Source: CAZCEC01 sp964497615
Lineage (GTDB): Bacteria; Chloroflexota; Anaerolineae; Anaerolineales; UBA6663
Assembly: GCA_964497615.1 (NCBI GenBank)
Contig: CAZCEC010000069.1
Location: 1-33,905, forward strand
Direction of reading: 5' to 3'
Length of the DNA: 33,905 nt
Part shown: in pieces, positions 1-6,648 of the stretch
How positions within the stretch are numbered: position 1 is the first letter of the stretch
How the letters are laid out: each line of letters begins with the position of its first letter
The notes under the pieces: generated by a model
Database searches by the model: none
Told to the model about the DNA's origin: nothing
Seen by the model: the letters and a program-made list of their open reading frames with translations, nothing else
Translations under genes and position numbers: made by a program

Positions 1-2
1 GA

Positions 3-737
3 CCCGGCCGCCGGCGACGGGGTTCCCCGCCGGTGCACCGGGCCCAATGCGCGCATTCTCTATCGAACCCCCTTAAGTATACTGACCCTAGTGGTCATGA
101 TCCAGTATGTCTAGGTCCCAACTGTCCTCCACCAATTCCCACACCACCGAATCCGCTTTGCATTTCGAATTGCGCCGCTCCTGTTAGCACCCCCAGCCCT
201 GAGGGGACCCTGGCGGGTCCGTCGCCAGTAGCAACTCCCGATCCTTATTCTTATGCTGAACAAATCGCTCCGCCAGACTTCTCAGGAGAGGGGCGACCAA
301 CTCCACCTGTCGTTGAAGGACTGAACGACGACAGCTGGGAATGGAATGACAATTGGCAAGATCTTGGGCCAGGCTATAGAAATCGCGATGACCCAACGGA
401 CGCCGTCTATCGACCAGACATTGGTCGGCGAGGGTTGACCGAAGGTGAGGATCCTCATTGGAATCGGCGTGTTCCGGGAGACCCTCCGCGGGGCGGAGAG
501 GACTTCCCGCCTAATCCCAGGTGGGGCCGGCCCGGGCAACGTGATACTCCGGGTGTCTACAATCCCAACACCGGTCTCTATGAGTCCCGGTCAGGGGGTG
601 ATTCGAGCGGCAATTGGAAACCTTTCGCGCAAGGCGGCGCGCTGGGTGGCGCGCTATACTTGGCCTATCGAGCCATTCGGCTAATTACCTCTCCTAGTTG
701 TGGCCTGGCCGCCCCAGTCTGCGCTCTGGGGCCATGA
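3..737 (+). CDS. Orphan RHS-family C-terminal tip 1 (5' end open)
   Basis: The reading frame is open to the left window edge; the first start-type codon is the GTG at 33. It contains the RHS core/tip junction motif NPLKYTDPSGH about 12 residues after that GTG. None of the YD repeats or the RHS core that should precede it is visible. The variable tip is Pro/Gly/Asp-rich for about 190 residues. It ends with a hydrophobic stretch (GGALGGALYLAYRAIRLI) and a short tail; as I recall, some RHS proteins end in a similar YRxIR motif. RHS tips are usually secreted or contact-delivered toxins, but I recognise no toxin fold or catalytic motif here. The GC content is lower than in the metabolic genes downstream, consistent with horizontal acquisition. 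An intact toxin, a non-toxic tip and a decayed fragment all remain possible. Confidence 0.7.
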   Translation, partial: PGRRRRGSPPVHRAQCAHSLSNPLKYTDPSGHDPVCLGPNCPPPIPTPPNPLCISNCAAPVSTPSPEGTLAGPSPVATPDPYSYAEQIAPPDFSGEGRPTPPVVEGLNDDSWEWNDNWQDLGPGYRNRDDPTDAVYRPDIGRRGLTEGEDPHWNRRVPGDPPRGGEDFPPNPRWGRPGQRDTPGVYNPNTGLYESRSGGDSSGNWKPFAQGGALGGALYLAYRAIRLITSPSCGLAAPVCALGP

Positions 738-801
738 CGGCTAGAAAACGCTGGCAGTATTATTCGACCCGATGTCCTTGAGTCCATAGGAGCTGATGGT
801 T

Positions 802-1596
802 ATGCCGCAATTGCTGCAAGTGGAGTTGTGGGAAGACAAGATACAACGTTCTGGAGATGATAGGCTCATCCGGCATTCTGGTAACAGCCAGTATGCAGCG
901 CTGGCCAAGCGTGGGCTGACCGACGGCCAGTTCACTTTCGCCGGCCGAAATTGGGAGGAGTCCCCATTACTGGACAACGTAAGTGTATGCTATGTCATGT
1001 TCCATAGCGCAATGGATGACGATTCCGGACGGGCGGCTTGGGCTGACCCTCTTCGGCTTTCGATACTAAAGAGACTCGCCGATGAGCACCGGTGGTGGTA
1101 CCTAAGCATCATGGGATGGGTTCATCCGGAAAATTCCACGCAGTCAGTACCCATTGAGGTCGACATTGCCAGGGAGCGCAGCGTACATGCTGATCTGGCC
1201 ACGGCTTCCGTTCGATCTGACAAGCCGCCTCACTATGGGCCTGGTCAGATCAGTAGAACCTACATAGAGGTTCCAACATCTGTGCTCTCAGTGATTTTCC
1301 AGCGATACTGGCCGGCAGCTGTTCACGGCTACTCCATTGAAGGGATAAACATGCCACCGGGTCAAATTGATCGGATCACCGAGTGGAATGACCGGCCAAG
1401 GTCTGCTGAACTACTCCATGACGTACTTAGTGCATCGTCTGTTGTGTTTTACACCTTTCCAGCGGAGCCAACACATCTGGTGTTCTTGTCGAACACTTTG
1501 TCTTGTTCGAATCTGCGCCAATTACTCGATATCGACAACCTTCAGGTCGTCGCTGACGAGATTGCGGTCAGGATCCAAAACGAGAGACGAGACTGA
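802..1596 (+). CDS. Unknown protein, candidate immunity gene for tip 1
   Basis: This is a 264-residue soluble protein with no signal peptide or membrane segment, and I do not recognise its family. The longest reading frame starts at an ATG at 796. The ATG at 802 is preferred because GGAG at 789-792 lies 9 bases before it but only 3 before 796. The gene begins 64 bases after the stop of the RHS tip, on the same strand. It has the same moderate GC and mixed codon use as the tip, unlike the high-GC genes after 5.1 kb. Position alone suggests an immunity protein, since polymorphic toxin tips are normally followed directly by their immunity gene. That role is inference; no immunity-family motif was identified. 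Tryptophan-rich patches (DEHRWWYLSIMGW, around residues 93-105) are its most distinctive feature. Confidence 0.6.
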   Translation: MPQLLQVELWEDKIQRSGDDRLIRHSGNSQYAALAKRGLTDGQFTFAGRNWEESPLLDNVSVCYVMFHSAMDDDSGRAAWADPLRLSILKRLADEHRWWYLSIMGWVHPENSTQSVPIEVDIARERSVHADLATASVRSDKPPHYGPGQISRTYIEVPTSVLSVIFQRYWPAAVHGYSIEGINMPPGQIDRITEWNDRPRSAELLHDVLSASSVVFYTFPAEPTHLVFLSNTLSCSNLRQLLDIDNLQVVADEIAVRIQNERRD

Positions 1597-1720
1597 GTCG
1601 AAACCTCCGGCCCGTCTCGCCTTCCCTTGGGGGTGCCTTGATTGTACGGTACCTGGAACTGACCAGGCAATAGGCAATTCTCGCGCGCACGCTGCGCGAA
1701 GCGCACCTTAACAACTGAAC

Positions 1721-1798
1721 CACCCAATGCCGCGGCGCGCCCGGCCCGTCTGAGCCAGCGTCGCCCGTGCCTCAGTTGTTCAGCGGCTCAACCGCAAA
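1721..1798 (-). repeat. IS110 3' non-coding end, copy A
   Basis: This segment runs from the transposase stop codon to the inferred element terminus. It aligns collinearly with 4652-4728 behind the second transposase remnant. It contains TCAGTTGTT (1772-1780), whose perfect inverted partner AACAACTGA (1710-1718) lies just outside the inferred end. The 9-base inverted pair therefore straddles the terminus and may help define it. Outside, at 1702-1715, is CGCACCTTAACAAC, which recurs exactly at 4695-4708 inside the other copy. Confidence 0.55.
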
Positions 1799-3334
1799 CT
1801 ACTTGGGCTGGTGCGGCCCTCGTTTGGTGCCCTTATCGGAACGTGTCTTGCGTGGCCGGCCCATCCGGGCTTCCGCCGTGGCGCGTTTCTGGGCCAGCGC
1901 TTCCCGCTTGGCAGCGGCCTTCGCGGCACGCTCCTCGCGGGCGGCCTGCGTGTTCTGGCGCTGGCCCCGGCCCACCGGCTCCGCTGCCGGCGGCGCACCG
2001 GGCTGGCTCGACTGCGGCAGCAGGTACTCGTGCTTGCCGTACTTGACCCGCTGCAGGTCCTTCCCGATCCCCAGCGCATCCAGGTTGCGGCGCACGAACT
2101 CCGGCGCCGTCTGCCCGCCCGGCAGGTTGCGGGCGCCCACGTCGCCATAGGCCACGTAGATGAAGCCCGACGCGACCTGGTCGGGAATCGCATGGCGATC
2201 CGCTTCGCGCTTGGTGAGCACATGCCAGATGACCACCAGGAGCTTGCGGGCGATCGCCACAATCGCCTTGTTGCGCCCGGTGCGCGGTTCCAACCGCGCC
2301 AACTCCGCCTTCCAGTGCGGGTGGGTGCGGCTGGCGCTCTGGGCGGCATTCACCAGCGCCCAGCGCAGGTCGCGCCGTCCGGCCTTGGTGATCTTCCCGC
2401 CCGAGTGCTTCTGGCCGGAGTCGTGGCGGCGCGTGCCCAGACCGGCGTAGCCCACCAGCTTCTTGGGGCTAGGGAAGCGGTCAATCGGGCCGATGGCGGC
2501 CAGGATGGTCAGCGCGCCCAGGGTGCTGATGCCCGGCAACTGAACCAGGAACGGCAGCCGCGCGTCGCTCAAGGCTTCACGGGCCATGACGGCCTCGATG
2601 CGGGCGATCTGGGCCTCGGCCTGATCAATGGTCTCCAGGTCCAGCTCGACCGCCAGCTTCTCGGCCGGGGAGACCGGCAGCGACAGCCAGAAGTCGTGGC
2701 GTTTGGGGGAGAAAGGTAAGGACGACGCCGGTTTCTCGAACTGGTGGCGGTGAAGCACAGCGTGCAGCCGGTTCTTGGCCCGCGTGGCAGCGTGCACCCG
2801 GTCCTGGCGCTGGGCCACCAGCGCCCGCCACTCGCGGCTCTGCTCGTCGGGCACCCACACCCCGCGCAAGAGCCCGGCGGCGTGGAGCATCGCCAGGGCT
2901 TCGGCGGCGCGCTTGTCGTTCATCACCGGCACGGCGGTCACCAACTTGACGTGCGGGGGATGGACGACGGTGACGGAGTGGACACGCTCGATGAGTTTAT
3001 CGTGCACGTCCCAGGTGTTGGTGGTCATCTCGACCACGACCGCGTCGCCGCCGTCCAGGGTCTTGGTCGCCCAGGTTTCGAAGGCCGCCCACTCGACCCG
3101 GCGCGGGCCATAGACGACTTCCAGCTCGCGGTCGACGGCTGTGGCCACCAGGTAATCGCGGTGGATGTCCAGCCCGACGAAACGCCGGGCGTCGCGAAAC
3201 CGGGCGCGGCGGGCGACGATCTCGGGCCGGGCGCTCTGGCCGAGGGCCAGCAGGCTCAGCCGGTCGGTGGGGGCGAGCGCGTTGGGCGGGCCTTCAGCCA
3301 AACTCAGATTGGGGGGAGCGTGAGACGTAAACAT
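1799..3334 (-). CDS. IS110-family transposase (bridge-RNA type recombinase)
   Basis: This 511-residue protein has the two IS110 domains. The N-terminal RuvC-like DEDD domain starts at RFVGLDIHRD, with the second acidic residue in VVVEMTTN. The C-terminal Transposase_20 domain carries LPGISTLGALTILAAIGP, the serine-containing SGQKHSGGKITKAGRRDLRWAL and a final helical part. The third/fourth acidic position reads NDKRAAEALAML where the family consensus is close to TDxxDAxxLA, so the fourth Asp appears to be Ala (codon GCC). A C-terminal extension of about 110 residues ends in a basic tail with an AT-hook-like GRPRK; the truncated copy at 4729 has the same tail. The start is the ATG at 3334, preceded by AGGAGG (3339-3344, minus strand); a TTG at 3358 would also be in frame. 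IS110 enzymes catalyse guide-RNA-directed DNA recombination. Confidence 0.92.
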   Translation of the reverse strand: MFTSHAPPNLSLAEGPPNALAPTDRLSLLALGQSARPEIVARRARFRDARRFVGLDIHRDYLVATAVDRELEVVYGPRRVEWAAFETWATKTLDGGDAVVVEMTTNTWDVHDKLIERVHSVTVVHPPHVKLVTAVPVMNDKRAAEALAMLHAAGLLRGVWVPDEQSREWRALVAQRQDRVHAATRAKNRLHAVLHRHQFEKPASSLPFSPKRHDFWLSLPVSPAEKLAVELDLETIDQAEAQIARIEAVMAREALSDARLPFLVQLPGISTLGALTILAAIGPIDRFPSPKKLVGYAGLGTRRHDSGQKHSGGKITKAGRRDLRWALVNAAQSASRTHPHWKAELARLEPRTGRNKAIVAIARKLLVVIWHVLTKREADRHAIPDQVASGFIYVAYGDVGARNLPGGQTAPEFVRRNLDALGIGKDLQRVKYGKHEYLLPQSSQPGAPPAAEPVGRGQRQNTQAAREERAAKAAAKREALAQKRATAEARMGRPRKTRSDKGTKRGPHQPK

Positions 3335-3409
3335 GTGGCCTCCTGTGGATAGGGACAACCGGATCCAGGGGGCCAGGCACCGTCGGTTTTTAGGGCGCGG
3401 ACTTCACAC

Positions 3410-3600
3410 ATTCTCTCGGGTTCGCCACCGAGCGTGGCCGTCCCAAGCGGGCAGAGTCGAGCAGGGCGATCAGCCACAAGGAGCGAGCTCGCCAGCGCGG
3501 TCAGCGAGTGACCGGCGGCGTCTCAAGCAAGCTGCGATCGGCCCTAACGTCTTGGCCCCGGTAGACGCTCCTGCTCGCGCGCTCAGGGGAAGTCTACCGC
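3410..3600 (-). ncRNA. Candidate IS110 bridge RNA region
   Basis: The non-coding leader upstream of the transposase can form several stems. In minus-strand order these are: CGGTAGAC (3559-3566) with GTCTACCG (3592-3599), extended inward by CTCCTG (3568-3573) with CAGGGG (3584-3589, one G-U pair); CGGTCA (3498-3503) with TGACCG (3509-3514); and CTCGG (3415-3419) with CCGAG (3428-3432). A self-complementary GCGAGCTCGC lies at 3483-3492. IS110-group elements encode a bridge RNA between the left end and the transposase, with a 5' stem-loop followed by target- and donor-binding loops. The position, strand and 5' strong hairpin fit. The loops could not be matched to flanking target sequence by eye, so the call is tentative. 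Confidence 0.38.
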
Positions 3601-3846
3601 CCGGCGGTGCCTGGCCGGAGGCTCAATGGAGAATGGGGGAACATGACGGGCGAGCGCCCGCCGGCACACATGTCCACGGGTTAGCCGGTCGGATGACCGG
3701 CGCCCATAAGCATACCCGAGGCGGATCGCCGCGAGGCCGCCGGGCCAGCCACACACAGCCTTCGGGTTGGCCGTCGCCGGCCGCCCATACGCGTAGCCGG
3801 TGGCCCGAGCGGACAGGGTTGCGGACCGATACATGCCCCACATGTC
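3601..3846. other. Structured non-coding DNA between IS110 leader and RHS tip 2
   Basis: No convincing gene is seen. The segment is dense in short perfect hairpins: CGGGCG (3647-3652) with CGCCCG (3655-3660), and GCCGGTC (3684-3690) with GACCGGC (3695-3701) around GGAT. On the minus strand, a GTATGCTTATGGGCG-like segment and a GCTACGCGTATGGGCG-like segment recur about 80 bases apart, each followed by CCGG-rich sequence. The last ~40 bases can be read as a frame-broken relic of an RHS core end (a DRY motif, then LGDPLKYTDP). The outer IS110 end probably lies somewhere in this stretch. Confidence 0.4.
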
Positions 3847-4359
3847 TTGGGCGACCCGCTCAAGTATACTGATCCCAGCGGACATAGGGAAGACGATGGT
3901 TGTGAAACTGAGGGTTGCATACCCGAGGATGAAACGAGTGGTGCGGGGAGCGACCTGTTAGCAGGTCTGGACAGCCATGATGATGGCGACGACAGTCCTG
4001 CATCCGACCCGTGCTTCGTGGCGCCCGCACAGTGGGCGGCCGGCAATGCGACCGTCGGATCAACACCACCAGTTCAACTTACGCCAGGAGAGAAGGTTGG
4101 GTTGGTGGTAACAGCGGCCATCGTCGTTGTTGCATTCACCGCAGCCGAGGTGTCCTTGCTGGTGGTCGGCCTCGCAGCGCCCGAGGTAATGGGACCGTTT
4201 GGCGTGGCACTCGACGTGGTCGTAGTTGTGCCTATCGAGCTGTTGCTGGTCTTCACTGAGGTGGGCATCATACGATACATCGTTACTGCATGGCAGAACA
4301 ATTCGAAAGACGGCTTGTCCGTGAACATTATGCCCCCTTGGGATCCGGAGCAAGAATGA
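3847..4359 (+). CDS. Orphan RHS-family C-terminal tip 2, membrane-spanning
   Basis: The frame starts (TTG, probably not a genuine start) directly at GDPLKYTDPSGH, the conserved RHS core/tip junction. No intact RHS core precedes it. The next ~65 residues are acidic (EDDGCETEGCIPEDE, then SHDDGDDSPASDP). From about residue 82 there is a strongly hydrophobic region with two to three predicted membrane helices (VGLVVTAAIVVVAFTAAEVS, then VALDVVVVVPIELLLVF). It ends in a short polar tail. Such a tip could be a pore-forming or membrane-acting effector, which is inference. Its stop codon overlaps the next gene's ATG (ATGA at 4356-4359). It shares only the junction motif with tip 1; the variable parts are unrelated, as expected of swapped RHS tips. 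Confidence 0.65.
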   Translation: MGDPLKYTDPSGHREDDGCETEGCIPEDETSGAGSDLLAGLDSHDDGDDSPASDPCFVAPAQWAAGNATVGSTPPVQLTPGEKVGLVVTAAIVVVAFTAAEVSLLVVGLAAPEVMGPFGVALDVVVVVPIELLLVFTEVGIIRYIVTAWQNNSKDGLSVNIMPPWDPEQE

Positions 4360-4640
4360 TGCCTACTTTGCGGGTACTACTCGTAGGGTCCGCAGGCTAT
4401 CTCATCCTGATCGCACTCGCCCGGAACATTCTGCGCAACCCCAATTTGACGGCCAATTCGTTTGCGATTGCCGTATCCGTCGGTCTAGCAGCTGTGCACA
4501 CGCTAGTTGTAATTGCAGGAGCGGGCTGGGGGCCTGACTTGGTGGTAGTAATTCTGATTCTCGCTATTGGACCGTTCATCATCAGTTACCCGGCAGCAAC
4601 CTACATATTCCATTGGTATCGACGGATCACCAAGGGATGA
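4356..4640 (+). CDS. Small three-helix membrane protein, candidate immunity to tip 2
   Basis: The 94-residue protein starts at ATG 4356, overlapping the tip 2 stop as ATGA, with GGAG at 4347-4350. This is a classic translational-coupling arrangement. A longer in-frame start at 4290 would lie inside the tip gene and is less likely. Three hydrophobic helices are visible: LLVGSAGYLILIALA (about 8-22), the FAIAVSVGLAAVHTLVVIAGAGW segment (about 35-57) and LVVVILILAIGPFIIS (about 61-76). It ends with a basic FHWYRRITKG. I recognise no named family. A membrane immunity partner beside a membrane-spanning RHS tip is a reasonable inference. The IS110 remnant begins only about 11 bases after its stop, so the insertion spared the pair. 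Confidence 0.65.
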   Translation: MMPTLRVLLVGSAGYLILIALARNILRNPNLTANSFAIAVSVGLAAVHTLVVIAGAGWGPDLVVVILILAIGPFIISYPAATYIFHWYRRITKG

Positions 4641-4651
4641 CCGAGGTGGAT

Positions 4652-5075
4652 CCCCCAATGCTGCGGCCAGCCCGGCCCCACGCGGAGCCAGCCTCGCACC
4701 TTAACAACCGATTGTCCCGCGCCGGCCGCTACTTCTTCTTGTGCGGCCCGCGCTTGGTGCCTTTGTCTGAACGGGTCTTGCGCGGCCGGCCCATGCGGGC
4801 TTCAGCTTCGGCCCGTTGGGCAGCCAACGCGTCACGCTTTCTCGCGGCCTGCGCCAGCCGCTCGTCCTTGGCCTGGCGCGTGTTCTGCCGCTGGCCGCGG
4901 CCGATGGGCGCGGCTTCAGGCAAAGCACCCGGCAGCGTGGACTGCGGCAACAGGTAGGTCTTGCCGCTGAATTTGACCCGCTGTAACCGCTCGCACACGC
5001 CCAGCGTGTCCAGGCACCAGCGCGTGAACTCCGGCGCCGTCTGCCCGCCCACCGCCTTGCGAACACCCGTGGGAG
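4652..5075 (-). mobile_element. Truncated IS110-family element
   Basis: This is the 3' end of a second IS110 copy related to the element at 1721. The non-coding end at 4652-4728 aligns with 1721-1798 (shared CCCAATGC, GCCCGGCCC and GAGCCAGC), followed by the transposase C-terminus. Similarity to the full copy fades upstream of the GGQTAPEF segment (about 5050-5075). The entire catalytic part and left end are missing. The copies differ at many positions, so this is an older or separate insertion and not a recent duplicate. Confidence 0.75.
4729..5075 (-). pseudogene. IS110 transposase, C-terminal remnant
   Basis: The remnant encodes about 107 residues from GGQTAPEF to the stop codon, matching the last fifth of the intact transposase at 1799. 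The same blocks occur in the same order: GGQTAPEF, LQRVK, YLLPQS, GRGQRQNT and a basic tail EARMGRPRKTRSDKGTKRGP. Both acidic RuvC-like and serine-containing domains are gone, so it cannot be an active recombinase. Just upstream, GVRKAVGGQ still resembles GARNLPGGQ of the intact protein, which sets the break near 5075. The basic AT-hook-like tail is the best conserved part between the two copies. Confidence 0.85.
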
Positions 5076-5178
5076 ACCGGCGCAGCTACTCACACGCGCA
5101 CCCGCGCACGCGCTCACACGCTCTCCCCAGGCACGCCCCTTGCATCCTCCCCACCGGGAACTACACCGGGAGGACACG

Positions 5179-6474
5179 ATGCGGCGGATTTTGCTTATTT
5201 TGGCGGCCCTGGGCGGCCTGTGGTGGCTCCTGCGCGGCGGAGCGGGCGTGGCGGCGCTGGCAGCCGTGGGCTTCGGCGGCGGCGCCAAGGGCCAGCCGGC
5301 CGAGACCGGGCCGCGCCCTGTCGTCGTCCTCAGCCCCGGCCACGGCTGGTGGTCGGAGAGCACCGGCGCCATTGACCCCGGCGACCAGGCGGGTGGCCTC
5401 ACCGAAAAGGACGTGGCCCTGGACGTGGCGCGGCAGGCGCAGGAGATGCTGGCCCGCTGCCCCGTGGACGTGAGCCTGACGCGCACCGGCGACGACGACG
5501 AGCACTCCTTGGCGACGGTCCACGAGATTGTGAACGGCCAGCAGCCGCGTCTGGCGGTGGCCCTGCACACCAGCAGCGCGGACGCGCTCACCGGTCCCCT
5601 GGCATGGTACACGGTGGGCGGCGCGGACGATGAGGGCAGCCGCCGCCTGGCCGACCGGCTCACCTGGGCCGTGGCGGACCGTCTCCGGCTGGCCCCGCGC
5701 GGGGCCTGGCCCGAGACGGCGGCGGGCGGCCTGTACATCCACCCCTGGCAGACGACGGCAGTGCTGATCGAGTTGGGCAGCGTGGGCGCGGATGCCACTC
5801 CCCTGCGCGACGAGCGCCGCGAGTTTGCGCGGGCGGTGACGCAGGCGGTGCTAGACGAACTGGGTCTGCCGGTGAGTTGCGCGGGGGCGGCCAACCCGCA
5901 GGGCTGGCCGGTCTCCATCGTGTTCCCCGACGAGACCTTGAGCGCCAACCTGACGTTGAAGAATGACGGGCTGACGGCCTGGGACCCGGCCAACACGACC
6001 CTGCAAATCGTGGGCGACAGCTACGGCGCAGCGGCCAGCTATGCCCTGCCCGCATTCGTCGGTCCAGGGGATAGCGCGACCTGGGCCATCCCGGCCCGTG
6101 CGCCGGGCGGGGCCGGCGTCTACGAACAGCAGTGGCAATTGGTGAGCTATGACGCCGCCGGGCAGCCGGTGGCTGTGGGCGCGCCCGTGGCGCTGACCCT
6201 GGTGGTGGTGCCGCCGGAGGCGCGGGCGCTGAAGGACAGGCTGGACCAGAAAATGGCGGAGGTCAAAGAGGCCGGCGCGGCCAAGGCCGACGAGCTGGTG
6301 CAGGACATGAAGGATGAGCTCAAGGCCTGGGCGGTGGAGCAAGCCCAGCAGCAGGCCGCGAAGTGCGTGGGGGTGAGCGGGGCGTTGGTAGTGGCGGGGG
6401 TGTTCATCGCCGGCAGCGCGAAGCAGCGGGACGACCGGCGACGGGCGACTGACGACCTGAAACGGCGAGCGTGA
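5179..6474 (+). CDS. Membrane-anchored N-acetylmuramoyl-L-alanine amidase with Ig-like domain
   Basis: The 431-residue protein starts at ATG 5179, preceded by GGGAGG (5168-5173); the in-frame ATG at 5140 lacks such a site. An N-terminal hydrophobic segment (LLILAALGGLWWLL) suggests a membrane anchor or uncleaved signal. Residues ~47-225 form an Amidase_3-type zinc hydrolase domain. The expected metal and catalytic residues are present: His55 in SPGHGW, Glu76 in LTEKDVAL, His130 in ALHTSS and Glu199 in VLIELGS. The family cleaves the amide bond between muramic acid and the stem peptide. Residues ~235-345 look like an NBR1/FW-type Ig-like domain (TLKNDGLTAWDP, then FVGPGDSATW). The tail is a charged helix followed by a second hydrophobic segment (SGALVVAGVFIAG). 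It probably acts at the cell surface. The IS110 remnant lies just upstream. Confidence 0.85.
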   Translation: MRRILLILAALGGLWWLLRGGAGVAALAAVGFGGGAKGQPAETGPRPVVVLSPGHGWWSESTGAIDPGDQAGGLTEKDVALDVARQAQEMLARCPVDVSLTRTGDDDEHSLATVHEIVNGQQPRLAVALHTSSADALTGPLAWYTVGGADDEGSRRLADRLTWAVADRLRLAPRGAWPETAAGGLYIHPWQTTAVLIELGSVGADATPLRDERREFARAVTQAVLDELGLPVSCAGAANPQGWPVSIVFPDETLSANLTLKNDGLTAWDPANTTLQIVGDSYGAAASYALPAFVGPGDSATWAIPARAPGGAGVYEQQWQLVSYDAAGQPVAVGAPVALTLVVVPPEARALKDRLDQKMAEVKEAGAAKADELVQDMKDELKAWAVEQAQQQAAKCVGVSGALVVAGVFIAGSAKQRDDRRRATDDLKRRA

Positions 6475-6525
6475 AACGCGATGAATGATTGGACCCGGTC
6501 GAGCATCGCATCCAACGCAATTCCT

Positions 6526-6648
6526 GTAGTAGCGAATTCATTCGCGCGCAATTCGTATAGCGAATTCTCTCGCGCCCGATTCTTGTAGTCGCGAATTCAT
6601 TCGCGCGGCTGGTCGAATTTAAGATGGTGCGAATGAATTCGCCACTAC
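6526..6648. repeat. Palindromic intergenic repeat cluster (GTAGTAGCGAATTCATTCGC family)
   Basis: Three direct units about 30 bases apart start at 6526 (GTAGTAGCGAATTCATTCGC), 6555 (a diverged GTATAGCGAATTC form) and 6585 (GTAGTCGCGAATTCATTCGC). An inverted arm GCGAATGAATTCGCCACTAC follows at 6629-6648. The same inverted-repeat unit is found again at 32609-32672, so this is a dispersed REP- or MITE-like family. No transposase belongs to it in this window. Confidence 0.85.

Larger units (their letters stand above)
1721..3600 (-). mobile_element. IS110-family insertion sequence (near-complete)
   Basis: The element has a single transposase gene with a short 3' non-coding end and a long structured 5' non-coding end, as in the IS110 group. 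The 3' end was placed by comparing this copy with the truncated copy at 4652. Both share CCCAATGC (1723-1730 and 4654-4661), a GCCCGGCCC segment and GAGCCAGC, in the same order before the stop codon; the sequences diverge outside about 1721 and 4652. The other end is not resolved. It lies somewhere between 3600 (end of the last strong hairpin next to the leader) and about 3845 (start of RHS tip 2). No target duplication is expected, because IS110 elements recombine at a short core rather than by staggered cuts. The element sits exactly between two RHS tip modules. Confidence 0.75.

Noticed and set aside
3333..3872. Plus-strand frame covering the IS110 leader (179 codons)
   Set aside because: The composition is Arg/Gly/Ser/His-rich and the region folds into hairpins; it fits a non-coding leader better.
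4701..5996. Minus-strand frame of 431 codons spanning the IS110 remnant and the amidase
   Set aside because: It runs out of frame through the IS110 remnant and antisense to the amidase, which has all its catalytic residues.
6526..6648. CRISPR-like array
   Set aside because: The three units are diverged, the spacing is ~30 bases with almost no unique spacer, an inverted arm follows and no cas gene is nearby.
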